Source: Paramecium sonneborni | Taxonomy: Eukaryota; Ciliophora; Oligohymenophorea; Peniculida; Parameciidae | Direction: 5' to 3' | Assembly: GCA_905182985.1 (NCBI GenBank) | Contig: CAJJDN010000006.1 | Location: 893,169-957,168 of the forward strand | DNA: 64,000 bases | Part shown: piece by piece, positions 34,901-46,769 of the stretch | How the letters are laid out: each line of letters starts with the position of its first letter | How positions within the stretch are numbered: the stretch's first letter is position 1 | Made by a program: the position numbers and the translations under genes | The notes under the pieces: model-generated | Told to the model about the DNA's origin: nothing | Seen by the model: the letters and a program-made list of their open reading frames with translations, nothing else | Database searches by the model: none

Positions 34901-35721
34901 AATTAAGTAATTAAATTAATTAATCAGCATAAGATTTGTCTAATTAATAAATTTGTAAGAAGGTTCCCATTTTTAATGAATTTTAGACAAGTTTATGAGT
35001 ATGCTCTAATAAAGTTGATAAGGATTATCTAAGAATATTAATTATACTAATAATAACCTTTGAAAGCCCATCATGACTTTTCTAAATTCTAGATAACCAG
35101 TTGCATAATAATATTAGCGAACACAACTTAATATATTATCAAATAGTTTGCATCCTAAAGTTAAAATTTAAAAATTTTAAGTTTAAAAAAATGTGTTAAT
35201 AAGTTTTTCCACCATTTATTCTGGAGCTATTATTTCAGACCAATATTTTCTCATCATAAAAGCTAAGGCAAACAAAACAGTATTTTAAACATAAGTTTGA
35301 TGTTGTAAACCTTTTGAAAAATAATTTACCACAATATCCAAATGAGTTGTTACAATTGTAGTATAATGTTTTCTTTCATTACTAAAATATTTATCATTTA
35401 TATACACCTTTCATATTCTTCATAACTTTAAGATTATCTCTATGGAATTGAAAGTACATTAATAAATTTATAACCTGAAGCTATTGCTTTTTGAAGTAAT
35501 GAGTAAATCACAAAAGTAGTTTCTTATTTACAATCAATTTCTATAATGTTTCTTAATATTTGTAAATTATTCCAATCCAAAATGAATTTTCTTAATTGTT
35601 CTAAAACTTATTGATTCTTCTATTAATAATCAAATTGAATTAATACCGTAAAATCTCCTGCAGAATATGATTATAAACAATAATTGTGTATTGTTTATTA
35701 AAGCGCAGATGTATTATTCAT
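31937..35721 (-). CDS. Large importin-beta superfamily (exportin 4/7-like) protein, tentative
   Basis: A long minus-strand gene of about 1,240 aa starting at ATG 35721. The N-terminal part, read through introns at 35382-35407 (26 nt) and one 29-nt intron near 35010-35040, is a run of amphipathic helices with an exportin-like opening (QVLEQLRKFI, ILRNIIEIDC, FVIYSLLQKAI) and a block ending LTFNLSFYEIDVDHDTKENF that resembles the exportin 7/RanBP16 region after the first HEAT repeats. A 23-nt intron at 32032-32054 precedes the C terminus. I did not resolve every intron in 32,100-34,900. Such proteins carry cargo through nuclear pores with Ran. The assignment rests on helix pattern and short matches only. 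Confidence 0.5.
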
Positions 35722-36330
35722 ATAATTAAATAATTATTATAAGACATAAAATGAATAATAGAATATCAAAAAACTTAAGCTAAATAACTTCAAAGCTATA
35801 TGTTGTTATATTTTTCTTGGTAATAATTTAATATATATAAATAGATCTGATCATTTTATAAATTGGCGGTGTTTTATTTATCTAATCAAATATAATATTA
35901 TATTTCTACAACAAAACTATTACATTATAATTTTTGCATTATATATTTTTTAATTATTAATGTCAAATAAATTTATTCTTTAGATTCATTTATTAACATG
36001 AAGACTAGAATTTTGATTTAATAAAAAGAAAGAAAAGTAATTCCAAGAAACTTTTACATGTTTTTAAATTTTTTGGAAAGTTGATTAAAATCATTTTTGA
36101 ATTAATCAAGTAGATTATTTGAACTAATTCTTGTATAATTGAAGTTTAGTTTTATATTTAAATTCCATTATTAGAATACATAGTGTATGATCATGAAAGT
36201 ATTTTTAAATAGTTTATTCTGAGAATAAATTGATTGGGCGGTTAATTATTAATAAAGAAAGATAAGTTTATAAATTATGAGATGTATTAATATATATGTT
36301 TTATCAATAATTATATTTAAATTTGAAATA
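35722..36330. other. Long divergent promoter region between exportin-like and cyclin genes
   Basis: A 609-bp gene-free stretch, among the longest here. It holds two G/C-containing islands in otherwise AT-rich DNA: ATTGGCGGT near 35872 and ATTGGGCGGT near 36232. Both resemble the TTGGCGG core bound by E2F/DP factors. No coding frame is supported. Confidence 0.45.
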
Positions 36331-38330
36331 ATGAACTTGTAGTGGAATCCTTATTTCAATCCAAAAGAAAATGTTTAGCAGTTAAATGTATCAATCTATA
36401 TTAATACAGAATCTATCGTTTATGAGATTTGATGAAAATTTACAATAACCATTATACAATAAATAGATTCAATTTCATAAAAAAATATAGATTTAAGTAA
36501 ATTTAATTTATAGTTTAGCCAACATTCTAACCTGATAATATAAAATATAAGAGAAATAAAAAACAATCAAGTTGTGTACCATTTTAATTAAATGTACCTC
36601 AATAAACTTCTAATCAAACTTTAACAAAAGTAGCATAATTAAGTTTAAAACCTATATTCAGTAAACCAAAATGCATAGAAAATAATACATAAAATGAGAA
36701 TCTGAAGGGATCAGCAATATGGGAGAGAAAAGATTTTCAAAATTAACAAATAACATTTGAGTCTTTCTTAAAAGAGTAAAATTTATCTAGAAATAATTCA
36801 ATTGAGCATAATAACAATAATAAATCTCTTTTTAAAAAGAATCATCGTTAATACAGTCATGTTGTTTAAGGTAATTCTGGAGCTTATTTTATGATTTCTA
36901 ATATACCTTAAAATAATACTAATACAAATACAACTAATTCATATTATTCTAATTGTGAAAAGTAAGGATTTATATTTTATATTTGTAGTTGTAATTCTTA
37001 AAGAGAAGAAAGAAAAATTGAAAAAATAAATGTTCCTAAATTTTTTATTCCAGAAGATAATTCTAATTTATTTAGTGAGAGAACAATAAAAAAATAAAGT
37101 CCTAATAATTTAATTAAACATAAAAAAAATACTAGATGTATTTCTATGGGAGAATAAAAACAAATAGGACTTACACTAGAATGTGATGAATCAAGTATTA
37201 CAATTCTAAGTGATAATGCTAATACATTATTACCTAATCCTACAAATTCTAAAAATAATAATATTTCACAAAATGAAAATACAATTAATCAAACTTCTTA
37301 AATAGGAGGATTTTCTTAAGAAACTTTATAAGTTTTAATGCTTTAAGAAATTGAATATGCTCCTAATAGTGATTATCTTTAATCAATATAAACTTAAATC
37401 ACTCCATTGATGAGAGCAATTTTAATGGATTGGATGATTGAAGTTTGTTCTGTTTATCTTATGAAGAGAGATACATATTATTTAGCTATTGCTTATGTTG
37501 ATAGCTATTTATCTAAAAAAATAATAACAAAACCAGAATTATAATTATTAGGTACTGCTTCTATGTTAATAGCATCTAAAATGGAGGTATAATTATTAAT
37601 TATTATATTTTAAAGGAAGTTGAAGCAAAAAATCCAAAAGATTTTGAAAAAGCAAGTAATTATGGTTATTCTTTGAATAAAATATATGAAATGGAAAAGG
37701 AAATTTGTAGAATTTTATAATGGCATTTAAATGTTCCAACTATTAATCTTTGGATTGAATTTTATACAAATCAATGGGATAATTTTATTATAGATGATAT
37801 TCATAAAAAGTTTAGAGCAAATAATAATTCTTCATTTAAAAGTATTAATTTAATACTATAAATAAGTTATGTTAAAATTGTAGGGATATATTGATTGTTG
37901 TTATCTTGATATTGAAACTCTAAGTTATAAATCAAGAAAAATTGTGGCCTCTTTTATGTATCTTGTTTTGGCTTTAGAATATGAATAATTTACAAAAGAG
38001 TATATTTATTATGAAATTCCTAAGACTAGCAAATTTATCCTTGTTGATTGTAAATATCTTTTGTAATCACTAGCTTAGAAATCATTCAACAAAATATTTA
38101 CAGAATTTGCTTAAATCAGTTTCGGATTCAATCTTGTGGATTTGATAGACAGTATTAAATATGCCTCAAAATTTATTATGTTGGATTTTAAATACAGTGA
38201 TACAATCCAAGACAAAATAAATATTCAAGTATTTAATATTATCAATTCTTAGAGACACGAAGATTTACTCATATATTAAAAATATAATTAAACTGGACTC
38301 TCTTTCATTAGATATAAACTCTAAAAATGA
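36331..38330 (+). CDS. Cyclin, A/B/E type
   Basis: A 633-aa protein with four introns (36388-36409, 36497-36518, 37587-37615, 37842-37866). The first 350 residues are polar and Asn/Ser-rich. The cyclin box starts with MRAILMDWMIEVCSVYLMKR, keeping the MRAIL.DW signature and the charged residues that contact a CDK. It continues YYLAIAYVDSYLS, LLGTASMLIASKMEE, then a helical second fold (SYKSRKIVASFMYLVLALEY) ending near 38330. The spacing of the first box, and LQLLGTASMLIASKMEE, is closest to cyclin E-like and mitotic A/B cyclins of ciliates. No destruction box is obvious in the N terminus, though RxxL-like strings exist. It would activate a cyclin-dependent kinase. Confidence 0.88.
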
Positions 38331-38859
38331 TATAATTTTAATTAATTTTGTTTTTATACTTTTATATATTATAACCCTAATTATTAATAAATATTAAACC
38401 TTTTTTATGATTATTAAAGTATTCTTTTTTTAAATTACTATTACAATTATTTTTAACTCATTATAATTAATTGATATTTTCTATTTCATTTACACTAATT
38501 GTAGATCTAACTGTTATCTATCATTAAAGAAATAAATATTTGTTTCTATTATGTATATTAAATTTAATTATCTGTAAAAAATTAAATCCTATAAGCTAAT
38601 CTTCTAAGTTTAAATTCATATTACTATTACGATAATATCTATTTTAGTAAGAATGATAAGGATTCTTATCGATTCTAATAGTCCATAACAATAATTAAAT
38701 TAAATTGTCATATTAAATTTAAGGAATTAATTCACTAAATATTAAAAAATATTAATTATTTATAAAGAGATTAAATAAATTTAATAAAATTTCGTAGATA
38801 TTTGTGAAAAATTGTAAAAACTTAAAATTGAATTGTTTATAAAATAAATTAATTTATAA
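38331..38859. other. Convergent intergenic spacer with a palindrome
   Basis: About 530 bp between the convergent cyclin and LRR genes. A nearly perfect palindrome centred on GATAAG-GATT-CTTATC lies at about 38650-38676, with flanking AGAAT/ATTCT extending the stem. A single CCCTAA near 38374 is isolated and not telomeric. No coding frame is supported. Confidence 0.45.
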
Positions 38860-40040
38860 TCAGGATTAACTAAAGGAAAAATCCATGATATTTTTTTTAT
38901 AATGAAAACCAGGCTAGTGTATAGTAGAATGTAATAATAAATCTTCTTTATCAACACCTTTTAAATTTGGAAAGATTTTGAATAGTAGTCTTTTATAATC
39001 TTTGGAATTTGCACAGATATTATGATTACAATTAATAAATTCTAAGGATTTATTAATATGAGTTAATTGATTCAATTAAATGAGATTATTTGCACTTATA
39101 TTAAAGATCTTGAGAGATTTAGTATTTGAAAGTGTAGATATTTGATTATTTTAAACATAAAGTTCAATCAAATTAGGAGGCAAGCCATCTAAAGTTTTTA
39201 ACTAATTTCCAGCAACTGACAAAACTTTTAATTCTGTGAGTTCTTCTAATTTTAGTTCTTTAATATTAAGATTATTTATGCTTAATGCTTATAAATTTTA
39301 AAAAATCATAGCGACTTCTCGTATTTCTTAACATCTTTCTTAAAATGTTAATATCTAAATATTAAAAATTGCTTTATTAAGATTATGAAAAACAAGATAG
39401 AAATCTTATAATGTAAAATTTTACACACCGTTAAGTAAAATTTCATCGGAATTTTATGTTAACTATTTGGATAATTCTTTAATTAAGAGTTAATGAGGCT
39501 TTTTTAATTAATGCTATTATTTCTGCTTTGAAATATATTTACTATACATACATTTTCAATTTAATTTTCAATATTAGTTATTTTAGCTAATAATTTCTTT
39601 TAAGCTTCCTACAGATTTTCTATTTTTAATCTAGGACTCTTAGATAGTCGAGCAACTTTACAATTTTGCTATGTTTTAATAAGTTTTGTAGGATCATTAT
39701 AAGATAGTCTAATTTCTTATTTAACTTTAGTGTCACTTAAGGTTAAATCATTAATAGAATCAGTTAGAGAATTGACACAAGTAGATAATTATTGATCCTA
39801 TTAATGTAGATTACCAATAATTTAAAAGAAATCATCATATGTTAATCGTTTTTTCTTGAATTTATATACTTCTTCAATAACTTCATCTAAAGAAAATAAT
39901 TCATCTTAGAAATTTGTAGATTCTATAATAGTTTCATCTTTTAATTAACTAATCAATTCAGAAATGCTTAGAATGCTATCTTTTTAGAATAATTTCTTAA
40001 TATGTATAAGCCAATTGAGTTTAGATGAACATACTTCCAT
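38860..40040 (-). CDS. Leucine-rich repeat protein
   Basis: A 384-aa product with a 26-nt intron at 39526-39551. The N-terminal 200 residues are helical and contain a coiled coil (KLLAKITNIENQIENV). The C-terminal 150 residues hold about four LRRs of the SDS22/typical class: LEELTELKVLSVAGNQLKTL, LPPNLIELYVQNNQIS, and LKIFNISANNLIQLNQL, capped by FINCNHNI and ending in FPNLKGVD. Proteins of this layout often act as scaffolds in cilia (for example LRRC-type dynein arm or tether factors), but no specific partner is indicated. It is convergent with the cyclin gene. Confidence 0.78.
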
Positions 40041-40316
40041 TATAAGTTTAAATAAAATTAATTAATAACTATCATTTATTTGATTATAGGTAATATTAAG
40101 ACATTATCAAGAAGAGTTTATAGATGTTACTATAAGAAAAGAATATTTTGGAATATAATTTTATGATATTTAAATAGAAAAAAGATAAGATAAAAGTATA
40201 AAAAGAAATAAATTTATTTAACAAAAGGAAAAACATATAAAAATAAAAAAAGAAATAGTAATTCTTAAATATAAAATGTAGTGAGCTAAAGTTATGAGTA
40301 ATGGAAGCTTGATTAA

Positions 40317-40703
40317 ATGTGTTAAAGGGAGTATTAAAAAAAGAGAGGCAAAAATATAGATTCAGAAGGATATAGTTTAAAAACTGATTAAAAATAGAAT
40401 AATGGAATAGAATACAAAAAACTTTACAATCTTTACTTGGATGAGTGTGTTGATTATTATAATAAACAGAGGAAATCAGATTATGAGATGAATTGGTAAT
40501 ATTCAAAAAAAGATAGAGAACCTATTGGGGAATTATAAGTAGTTTTGAATGGTAAAGTTATAACAATTTTGAAACAATAAATAAAAACAAATGGGAAGAG
40601 ATAAAATAGAAAAAATAGTGATTAAGAGATTTATGCAATGAGTAATAGTATTTCAGGACCAAAATTTAATGATATACCATGTCCATAGTTTCTAAATATC
40701 TGA
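40317..40703 (+). CDS. Hypothetical protein, start uncertain
   Basis: The frame ending at TGA 40701-40703 is open back to 40159, but no ATG occurs until 40317 (MCQREYQKKRGKN), so the true start may lie in an upstream exon. The annotated part is 128 aa: basic, with a well-formed middle (EYKKLYNLYLDECVDYYNK, MNWQYSKKDREPIGELQVV) and a C terminus with SNSISGPKFNDIPCPQFL. The antisense strand also contains a long frame here, which I take as a shadow. No family recognised. Confidence 0.45.
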
Positions 40704-40854
40704 GTATATTAAATCATAAAAAATATAGAAATAATAAATCTTTAAGTAAAGACATTTGAGTAATATATAAAGTTTGAGATAAATACGTAAAGTTTGAATG
40801 TAAAGGAGTATTAAATAGTTTGTATTGAATTTGATGATATAAATTAAACTAAAA

Positions 40855-42652
40855 ATGTTTTATTTGAGTTTACTATTTTAAATTAGTTTATGCTTGGGGG
40901 AATTGGAGATTATAGAAACAAAGGAATCTTCTGAAACTTTTACAACTCATATGGGAGAGCCAAACATAATATATTGGATACCATAAGCAGAAGATGCTAT
41001 ATTAATACCTTTTTAATAGAATAGCTTTTGTTAAATAAGATAATAAACTGTTTAAACAGAAACATAATAATTTACAATCATTTAATAGGATGATTTTAAA
41101 GAGTAAATTATGAGAATAAAATTTTAGTTATGAATTTGAGAAGGATACTCCATTAAATTTTAGAGAATTTATTGGTATGGTGCATGTAAATGATGGAATG
41201 TTAGCAATAACTTCTGATGCTGTAGCATATTTAATAAAATTTAATTATGACAATGTTCTATAAAAATAAGGATTTACAATGTATGGAAATGCTAAAGATT
41301 TTGCAGGTGTAACATGGAAAGCTAATCTTTAAACAGTTCTGGAATCAATAGAGGCAAAAGAAGAATTACCATAATTAGTATATTCAAAATAAAATAATTG
41401 GGCTTTTGTTATATATTCTGATTCTGCATAATTTTTTAGTGTAAGTTAGATGGAGGAAAATATTAAAAATATGTATGTTAATTATGTATAGAATTGGGTT
41501 AAAAGAGAGGAAAGAGGATTGACAAAAGTAATTGATGGATATCTATTTTCAGCAGTTGGAAGAGCAGGAATGGATATATATGAAATAAAAGAGAATGATG
41601 TTTATTATAGATAGACAATAACATTTAGAGATTTTAATTTAAAAAATGAATAATTAGAATTAAAAGACTTTGCAATTGTTAAAGCAAAAGTTGGATAATA
41701 TCAAATATATTTACTTGATGCTAAATAAGGTTTAATTGTAGCTTATATGTTTATTAATAAAGAAGGTTTTTAATTTGAAATAGCAGTTGATATAGAATCT
41801 CAAAAAGGTGGAATTGCTGTTGATACTAAAAATGGTAAAAATGTATTTGTTGCATATCAAGTTAATGGAATTCATTTTTATGTTGAATATTTAGTCAATT
41901 TTAATGAAAAATCTTATTCAATAATTACAAAAAAAGAAAGTAATTATAGAATATTAGATGTTGATGCTACAGATGAATTTGCTATAATCAGTGGTGTAAA
42001 TCATCATTAAATTGTTTTTAATAATGGATATGAATTTATTGCTCCTCATTAAGATAAGATTATGTTTACTTAAATAGGAATGAGAGATTTTTAATTTTTC
42101 TAATATACTTATGAAGAAGATGAATTAAAAAAAGCTGCTAAAGATGACTATTAATATGATGATTTTTTCTTTGGTGTAACTGCCACAAATGCATTTCTTA
42201 CTTAATTTAGATTTGTTCCTGCAAGAGTTGTTTGTTTTGCTGATCATAGTAATTATATTTCATTATTTAGATGCTCAGGGATCTCTTAAATAATATTATA
42301 CATTATAATATAATTAATCATTTACTGAAAATAACAATGTTTCTCCCAATAAAATTATCAGAACAACTAAAAATTTTACTGTTCAAATTGTAACAACTTA
42401 TTTATTTGCATAACAATGGAGACTTATCAGAATCTTACTTATTTTATTAGGAATAATCATTTTAATATCCAGTATCTATTATAATCATTTATTTATTTAG
42501 TTGGAATTATAATCTATTAGTTTAGAAAATTTAGAATTTAAGAATTAACTTTAGAAAATGAAATTGATTAAGAGAGAAAAAAATAAGTTGATGATAGTGG
42601 TTTCAAACTTAATGATTCTTCCGTGATTATGAAGGTTTAAAAAGTTGAGTGA
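40855..42652 (+). CDS. Type I membrane protein with signal peptide and beta-rich luminal domain
   Basis: A 573-aa precursor with introns at 41103-41127, 42249-42270 and 42472-42500. It starts MFYLSLLFQISLCLG, a signal peptide. The ectodomain of about 490 residues is dominated by short beta-strand-like repeats (GFTMYGNAKDFAGVTWK, DGYLFSAVGRAGMDIYE, GGIAVDTKNGKNVFVAYQ) that suggest a beta-propeller. One membrane helix, RILLILLGIIILISIGIII, precedes a 45-residue charged cytoplasmic tail. The third intron splits that helix, and splicing is required to complete it. EMC1-like or surface proteins have such layouts, but there is no diagnostic motif. Confidence 0.65.
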
Positions 42653-42718
42653 GTTTAATATCATATATTTATTGATAAAAATTCATATTGATTTCTATTA
42701 AAAAAATAATAAAATAAT

Positions 42719-43376
42719 TTTGTCGAAAGTTGGTTTTTAGCATTATCTCAAAAATATTAATTAATGTAAAATTATTTATATTATTAATAATAAACTACAT
42801 AAAATTAATTTGAGATATGAAAGAAATAAATTAAAATAATTTTATTTTGTTTTATACTATTTCTTTTAATATAATAATATCAAAAAATTTTGGGTTGCAA
42901 AAACATCTTACTAAATTGTTAATGATGAAATAATTTCTTGTAAAGCTAGATTTTAAATTAAATATTTTGATAAAATGGCTTTGATATAAGCATATTAAAT
43001 ATTTGAAGAAGCAGAAGGATTCATATAAAAGAAAAGCCAAATTTTTTAAACATATATTTTGTATAAATATCCATAGTATGTGGAGATAGTATAGCTAAAT
43101 AGATTCATAAATTGAATAAAAATTTATTCTATCAAAGACAGTATCTAAAAAGGGAAAAAGCTATTTTAATAATATCTTAAGAAGAAGAATAATTATTAAA
43201 TCAATTAGCCTTCAATTGTTAATAGTTAATAAAATATATTGAATTCTATTAGAGATAATACTGATAGAGATGCTAAAATACATAAGAAATTTTTATGTGT
43301 AATAATACAAGGGATGAGCTTAATAAATGTTACAATTATAAGATAGCCATAAAAGATATTTTAAAGTCAATTCTGA
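42719..43376 (+). pseudogene. Decayed gene fragment with frameshift and in-frame TGA
   Basis: Protein-like sequence runs here in more than one frame. It begins without an ATG (SWFLALSQKYQLMQNYL), shifts frame near 42820 to KLKQFYFVLYYFFQ, continues through MALIQAYQIFEEAEGFIQKK and YILYKYPQYVEIVQLNRFIN, meets TGA at 43113-43115, and goes on in the same frame with IKDSIQKGKKLFQQYLKKK and SIRDNTDRDAKIHKKFL to TGA 43376. No intron of allowed size removes the internal TGA. The composition looks like the C-terminal part of a large ciliate protein family. I read it as a decaying paralogue copy; an undetected splice or a sequencing error is the alternative. Confidence 0.5.
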
Positions 43377-43386
43377 ATTGTTAGTA

Positions 43387-43604
43387 ATGAGTAAGTATAA
43401 ATTTAATGATAAAGCTTATGACGAAGATAATTAGGAATTTATATAGATTATGACAGATAAAATGGAATAATTAGATATAAAGCAAAAGAGGAATAGAAAA
43501 AAAAGTAGCAAGAATATTTGAAGTTGTATAGTAAAATTGAGAAATATTATGAATAGAAAGATTAATTTGGTTATGAGAATGATGATGATTATGGTTGGAA
43601 ATGA
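43387..43604 (+). CDS. Very small hypothetical protein
   Basis: A 61-aa product after a 32-nt intron at 43395-43426, placed right after the third codon. It reads MSKQLGIYIDYDRQNGIIRY, then a charged coiled coil (KIEKYYEQKDQFG) and an acidic end (ENDDDYGWK). The composition is protein-like and the frame is bounded upstream by TGA. It lies only 10 bp after the preceding decayed frame and 42 bp before the AMPK-gamma-like ATG, so it could instead be part of either. No family recognised. Confidence 0.4.
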
Positions 43605-43646
43605 ATTTTGAATAAAAATTATTATCAATTTAAAATATAATAAGGA

Positions 43647-44910
43647 ATGAAAAGGATGTAAAGCAAAGAAGATATAATTAAGGATCAATATATGAAAACT
43701 CTAACTTGTTTCTTATAGGATAGTACTCTTTACGATTGCTTATCTATCAATAATTAAGTGACTGTGATTGATTAGTCATTTTCTCTGTTTGATGTTTTTA
43801 ATGTGTTTATCGATACACATATTGATGAAGTATTGTTTTGGAATCCAGATGTAGCTTATTATGATGGAGTATTCACTTAAACAGATTTGATTCGAATAAT
43901 CCTTAAATGTTATCAAAATATTTTGAATGGTGTTCCTAATGGTAACCTATAATACATATTTTAGTCAGTGTGGGGAAATAGTAAAATATAGGTTCAACCA
44001 ATTATGGAAGAAGAAGATGAAGATCGTACTACTCCTGTGCATTAAAAATAATTAATAGGATAAGAGCAAATAAATAAATTGCTAATTGATTTAAAGACAA
44101 TTTCAGTCAGAGATTGGTTCAATTCCTATGGAGAAAGTCTTCATCAAAGTAGTTTGGTTTAAGCAGACATGGCTGATAATCTTAATGATGCTATGAAAAA
44201 GATATTAAAGTAGGGTGTAACAAGAATTGTAGTTATTGATACTGAATCTAGAATTATTGTAGGCATACTTTAATAAAAAGATATTTTAGCATTTCTTGTT
44301 AAAGGATTTAGTTAATATTTCCATTTATAATTATCATTGAAATCTCATAAAGTTGAAGTTCCTCATCAAAACAATTAATAATCTGAACAACATGAATTAG
44401 AAATCAATTATTTTAGTGATAGCATCTTACTTTTGAATGACAAGCTTCCTTATGACACTAATGTATATGAGTAATTATATCCTAATATTTAGTGTTTTTT
44501 ATAAATTGATCTATGTATTCAAACGTAATGCTATACCAATTGTTGATTAAAACAATAAATTTCTAGGTTTGATTGATCGAAGAGACTTCTAATTTATTCT
44601 TAAATATCAAGTATTTGACATGGTATTATTAAATATTATTAAAAGTTGAATAGACCAGCTATTGATTTATTGAACTTTATCAAAATTGAGAAAAAAAAAT
44701 TCGCTGGATTTTCTATTTGTAATAAAGAATTATTTCATATGAAACAAACATTAAAAGAAGTATTTTTCTATATATATTTAGGTTGTTGAAAATCTATTAC
44801 TCTCTTCTAGGGGTAGTCTAGTATGCTTAAATGAAAATTAAGAGCCGATCGCTACATTATAAATGTCTGATCTCTTCAAAATTTGTTTAGATGATATCGA
44901 ATTAGAATGA
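43647..44910 (+). CDS. AMPK gamma/SNF4-like protein with four CBS motifs
   Basis: A 398-aa protein with introns at 44471-44492, 44623-44645 and 44760-44781. Four CBS motifs make up two Bateman modules. The first (YDCLSINNQVTVIDQSFSLF, then a segment like the AMPK-gamma WD..FVG.LT..D block: YYDGVFTQTDLIRIIL) and the third (KRNAIPIVDQNNKFLGLIDR) are clearest; the second is GVTRIVVIDTESRIIVGILQ and the fourth GSLVCLNENQEPIATLQMSD. AMPK gamma binds AMP, ADP or ATP at these sites and controls the kinase complex. There is an acidic insert between CBS1 and CBS2. The catalytic and beta subunits are not in this window. Confidence 0.8.
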
Positions 44911-44945
44911 ATTTATTTTATCATAAATATGTGTATATATTTTTA

Positions 44946-45848
44946 ATGAATTTTTATAAATTTCCTTAATAAACCACTATCCTAGTATACAATACAGCAA
45001 ATAAAGAGTAAGCATAAATCAAAATTACTAATGATTTTAAATTGTTCTTAAACTCTTTAAATGAAAAGTTTCAATTACCTTCCAAATTTACTTTATGTTA
45101 TTAATTTAACGTTAAGGATAGAGTCATTTTTTTGGCTTGTCCATCAGATTTTTAATTATTTTTGAATAAGATATAGAAACTGAAAGTTAAGTATCAATTA
45201 CTTTTAATATTTTTTAGTAATTATCCTATTATCTAAATCATTAGCTTGAAATAGAATTAATTTATTTCAAAGGAGATGATTTAAGATGCTGAAGCATGGT
45301 AAGAAAAACTGTCAGAAGGATATTCCTCAATAATTGTATAGAACTCAGAAATCGAATAATTAAATGAAGAATTTTAACATGTTTCAATCTCTTAAAATTA
45401 GTAACAAGATGAAATCAATTATCATAAATGCCAATTTTGCTATAAGGATTTGGAATAAAATAGATATTTTAGATGTATGGTTTGTTTTTTCTTTTAAATT
45501 TGTGAAATGTGTAATATTCATAGAAAATTGAATGAACATTCTGATTGTCATATTTTTATTTTATGTAATTAAGTGATTGATTGGAATAAACTTAAATAAG
45601 ATACAAAGATTAGATTAATGAATTAAAAAACCAAGCTTATGAAAAAGTTTAAAATACATAAAATGAATATTCATGAACTTATTGTTTGTGATTGTTGTAA
45701 TTCTGCACCAATTTAAGGTGTTCGATATTCCTGTTGTCAATGCCCAGATTTTGATTTATGCTAATAATGTCTTAAGATTTATCATCATGATAAGACTCAT
45801 AGTTTTATATAATTAACAACGAATATTGAATTTATAATATTTACATGA
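44946..45848 (+). CDS. PB1 plus double ZZ zinc-finger protein (p62/NBR1-like)
   Basis: A single exon of 300 aa. The first 95 residues have PB1-like character (FKLFLNSLNEKFQLPSKFTL, RVIFLACPSDFQLFL). Two ZZ-type zinc fingers follow: around residues 150-200 with CQFCYKDL, RCMVCFFFQICEMC and HRKLNEHSDCH, and around 230-285 with CDCCNSAPIQGVRYSCCQC, DLCQQCLKIYHHDKTH. PB1 plus ZZ is the layout of p62/SQSTM1 and NBR1 selective-autophagy receptors; NBR1 itself has one ZZ, and no LIR or UBA is evident here. The PB1 assignment is tentative; the zinc fingers are solid. Confidence 0.72.
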
Positions 45849-45870
45849 AAAATAATATATATAATTATAT

Positions 45871-46559
45871 ATGAGTTAAAAATTTGAATAAATTGCAAGA
45901 CTCACAAGAAATAGCACAAATTTTAAAGCGAATTTCGTGCCTTTAACTTTAGTAGGTACATCCCTAATTTCATTTATTGCTTGGTCAAAATTACCTTATG
46001 GATAAGCATTTCCTCATTTAACAATTTCAGAATATGTTCCAAAGAAATCCTATTTTCATTCTTTAATTTTAGCTCCATTAAATTTTTAAACTAATGTATT
46101 TCAATAATCAAGTAATTAGGGACATTTATCAGTTTATGGTCCAGCAATGCTGTACTCTTTTTATTAAATGAGTTCAATTCTATGTAATACTTAGTTTTTA
46201 GCATTTTATTTAATTAATTCAGTCATATGTTCATCATTCACAGTTTATTATGAAAAAAAAAAAAGTGCAGAATATGGTATAAATCTAATGTCTCCAAAAT
46301 GTGTAGCTGCAATTACTCCTTTAAGTTTCATGACAGCTTTATTAGTTTTAAAACCACATCTAAGATTAGTAAATAAAGTATATACTAAATAATAAATTCA
46401 TAGCCTCCTTTACCATTTTTTTTAGTAACTGCTATGTATTGTATGTATGAAATATAAGAATATCAAAATGGGTTTGTAAATGAAGTGTGTAGACCAACCC
46501 ATATTTTGGCAATGATTAATGGATTAATATTAGGACTTATTTTTAAAAGATTCATTTGA
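45871..46559 (+). CDS. Rhomboid-like multipass membrane protein
   Basis: A 220-aa protein with a 26-nt intron at 46378-46403. After a short N-terminal tail it has about six hydrophobic helices. The order resembles mitochondrial PARL-type rhomboids: YFHSLILAPLN, then LSVYGPAMLYSFYQMSSI and FLAFYLINSVICSSFTVYY, and a last helix with THILAMINGLILGLIFKRF, where PARL has its catalytic His. The rhomboid serine motif GxSG is not present; the equivalent position reads NLMSPKC. It is therefore either a divergent active enzyme or an inactive iRhom/derlin-type member. The start is 23 bp after the ZZ protein stop. Confidence 0.5.
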
Positions 46560-46769
46560 ATTCTATCTTTTACATTATTTGAACAAATATTATCAAATCC
46601 TAAATATCATAATTATTCTTAAAATATTAGATAATTTAATTAAAATATATTATTAGAAAGGTAGATACTAGAATTACCTACATAGAAAATTTAAGTAAAA
46701 TAAATATTTATATCTTTATTGACCATAATTTATTTAATTTATTATTATTGTACTAAATAATTATTTTGA

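Noticed and set aside
38370..38380. CCCTAA resembling a telomere repeat
   Set aside because: A single unit inside an ordinary spacer, with no tandem repeats and genes on both sides, so not a telomere.
40096..40506. 136-residue frame on the minus strand
   Set aside because: It is rich in Phe, Tyr, Ser and Leu, as expected for the antisense of an AT-rich coding exon, and opposes a better plus-strand frame.
43113..43115. TGA read as an amino acid (general code change)
   Set aside because: TGA ends almost every other gene at the expected family length, so a genome-wide sense meaning is excluded; local decay is simpler.
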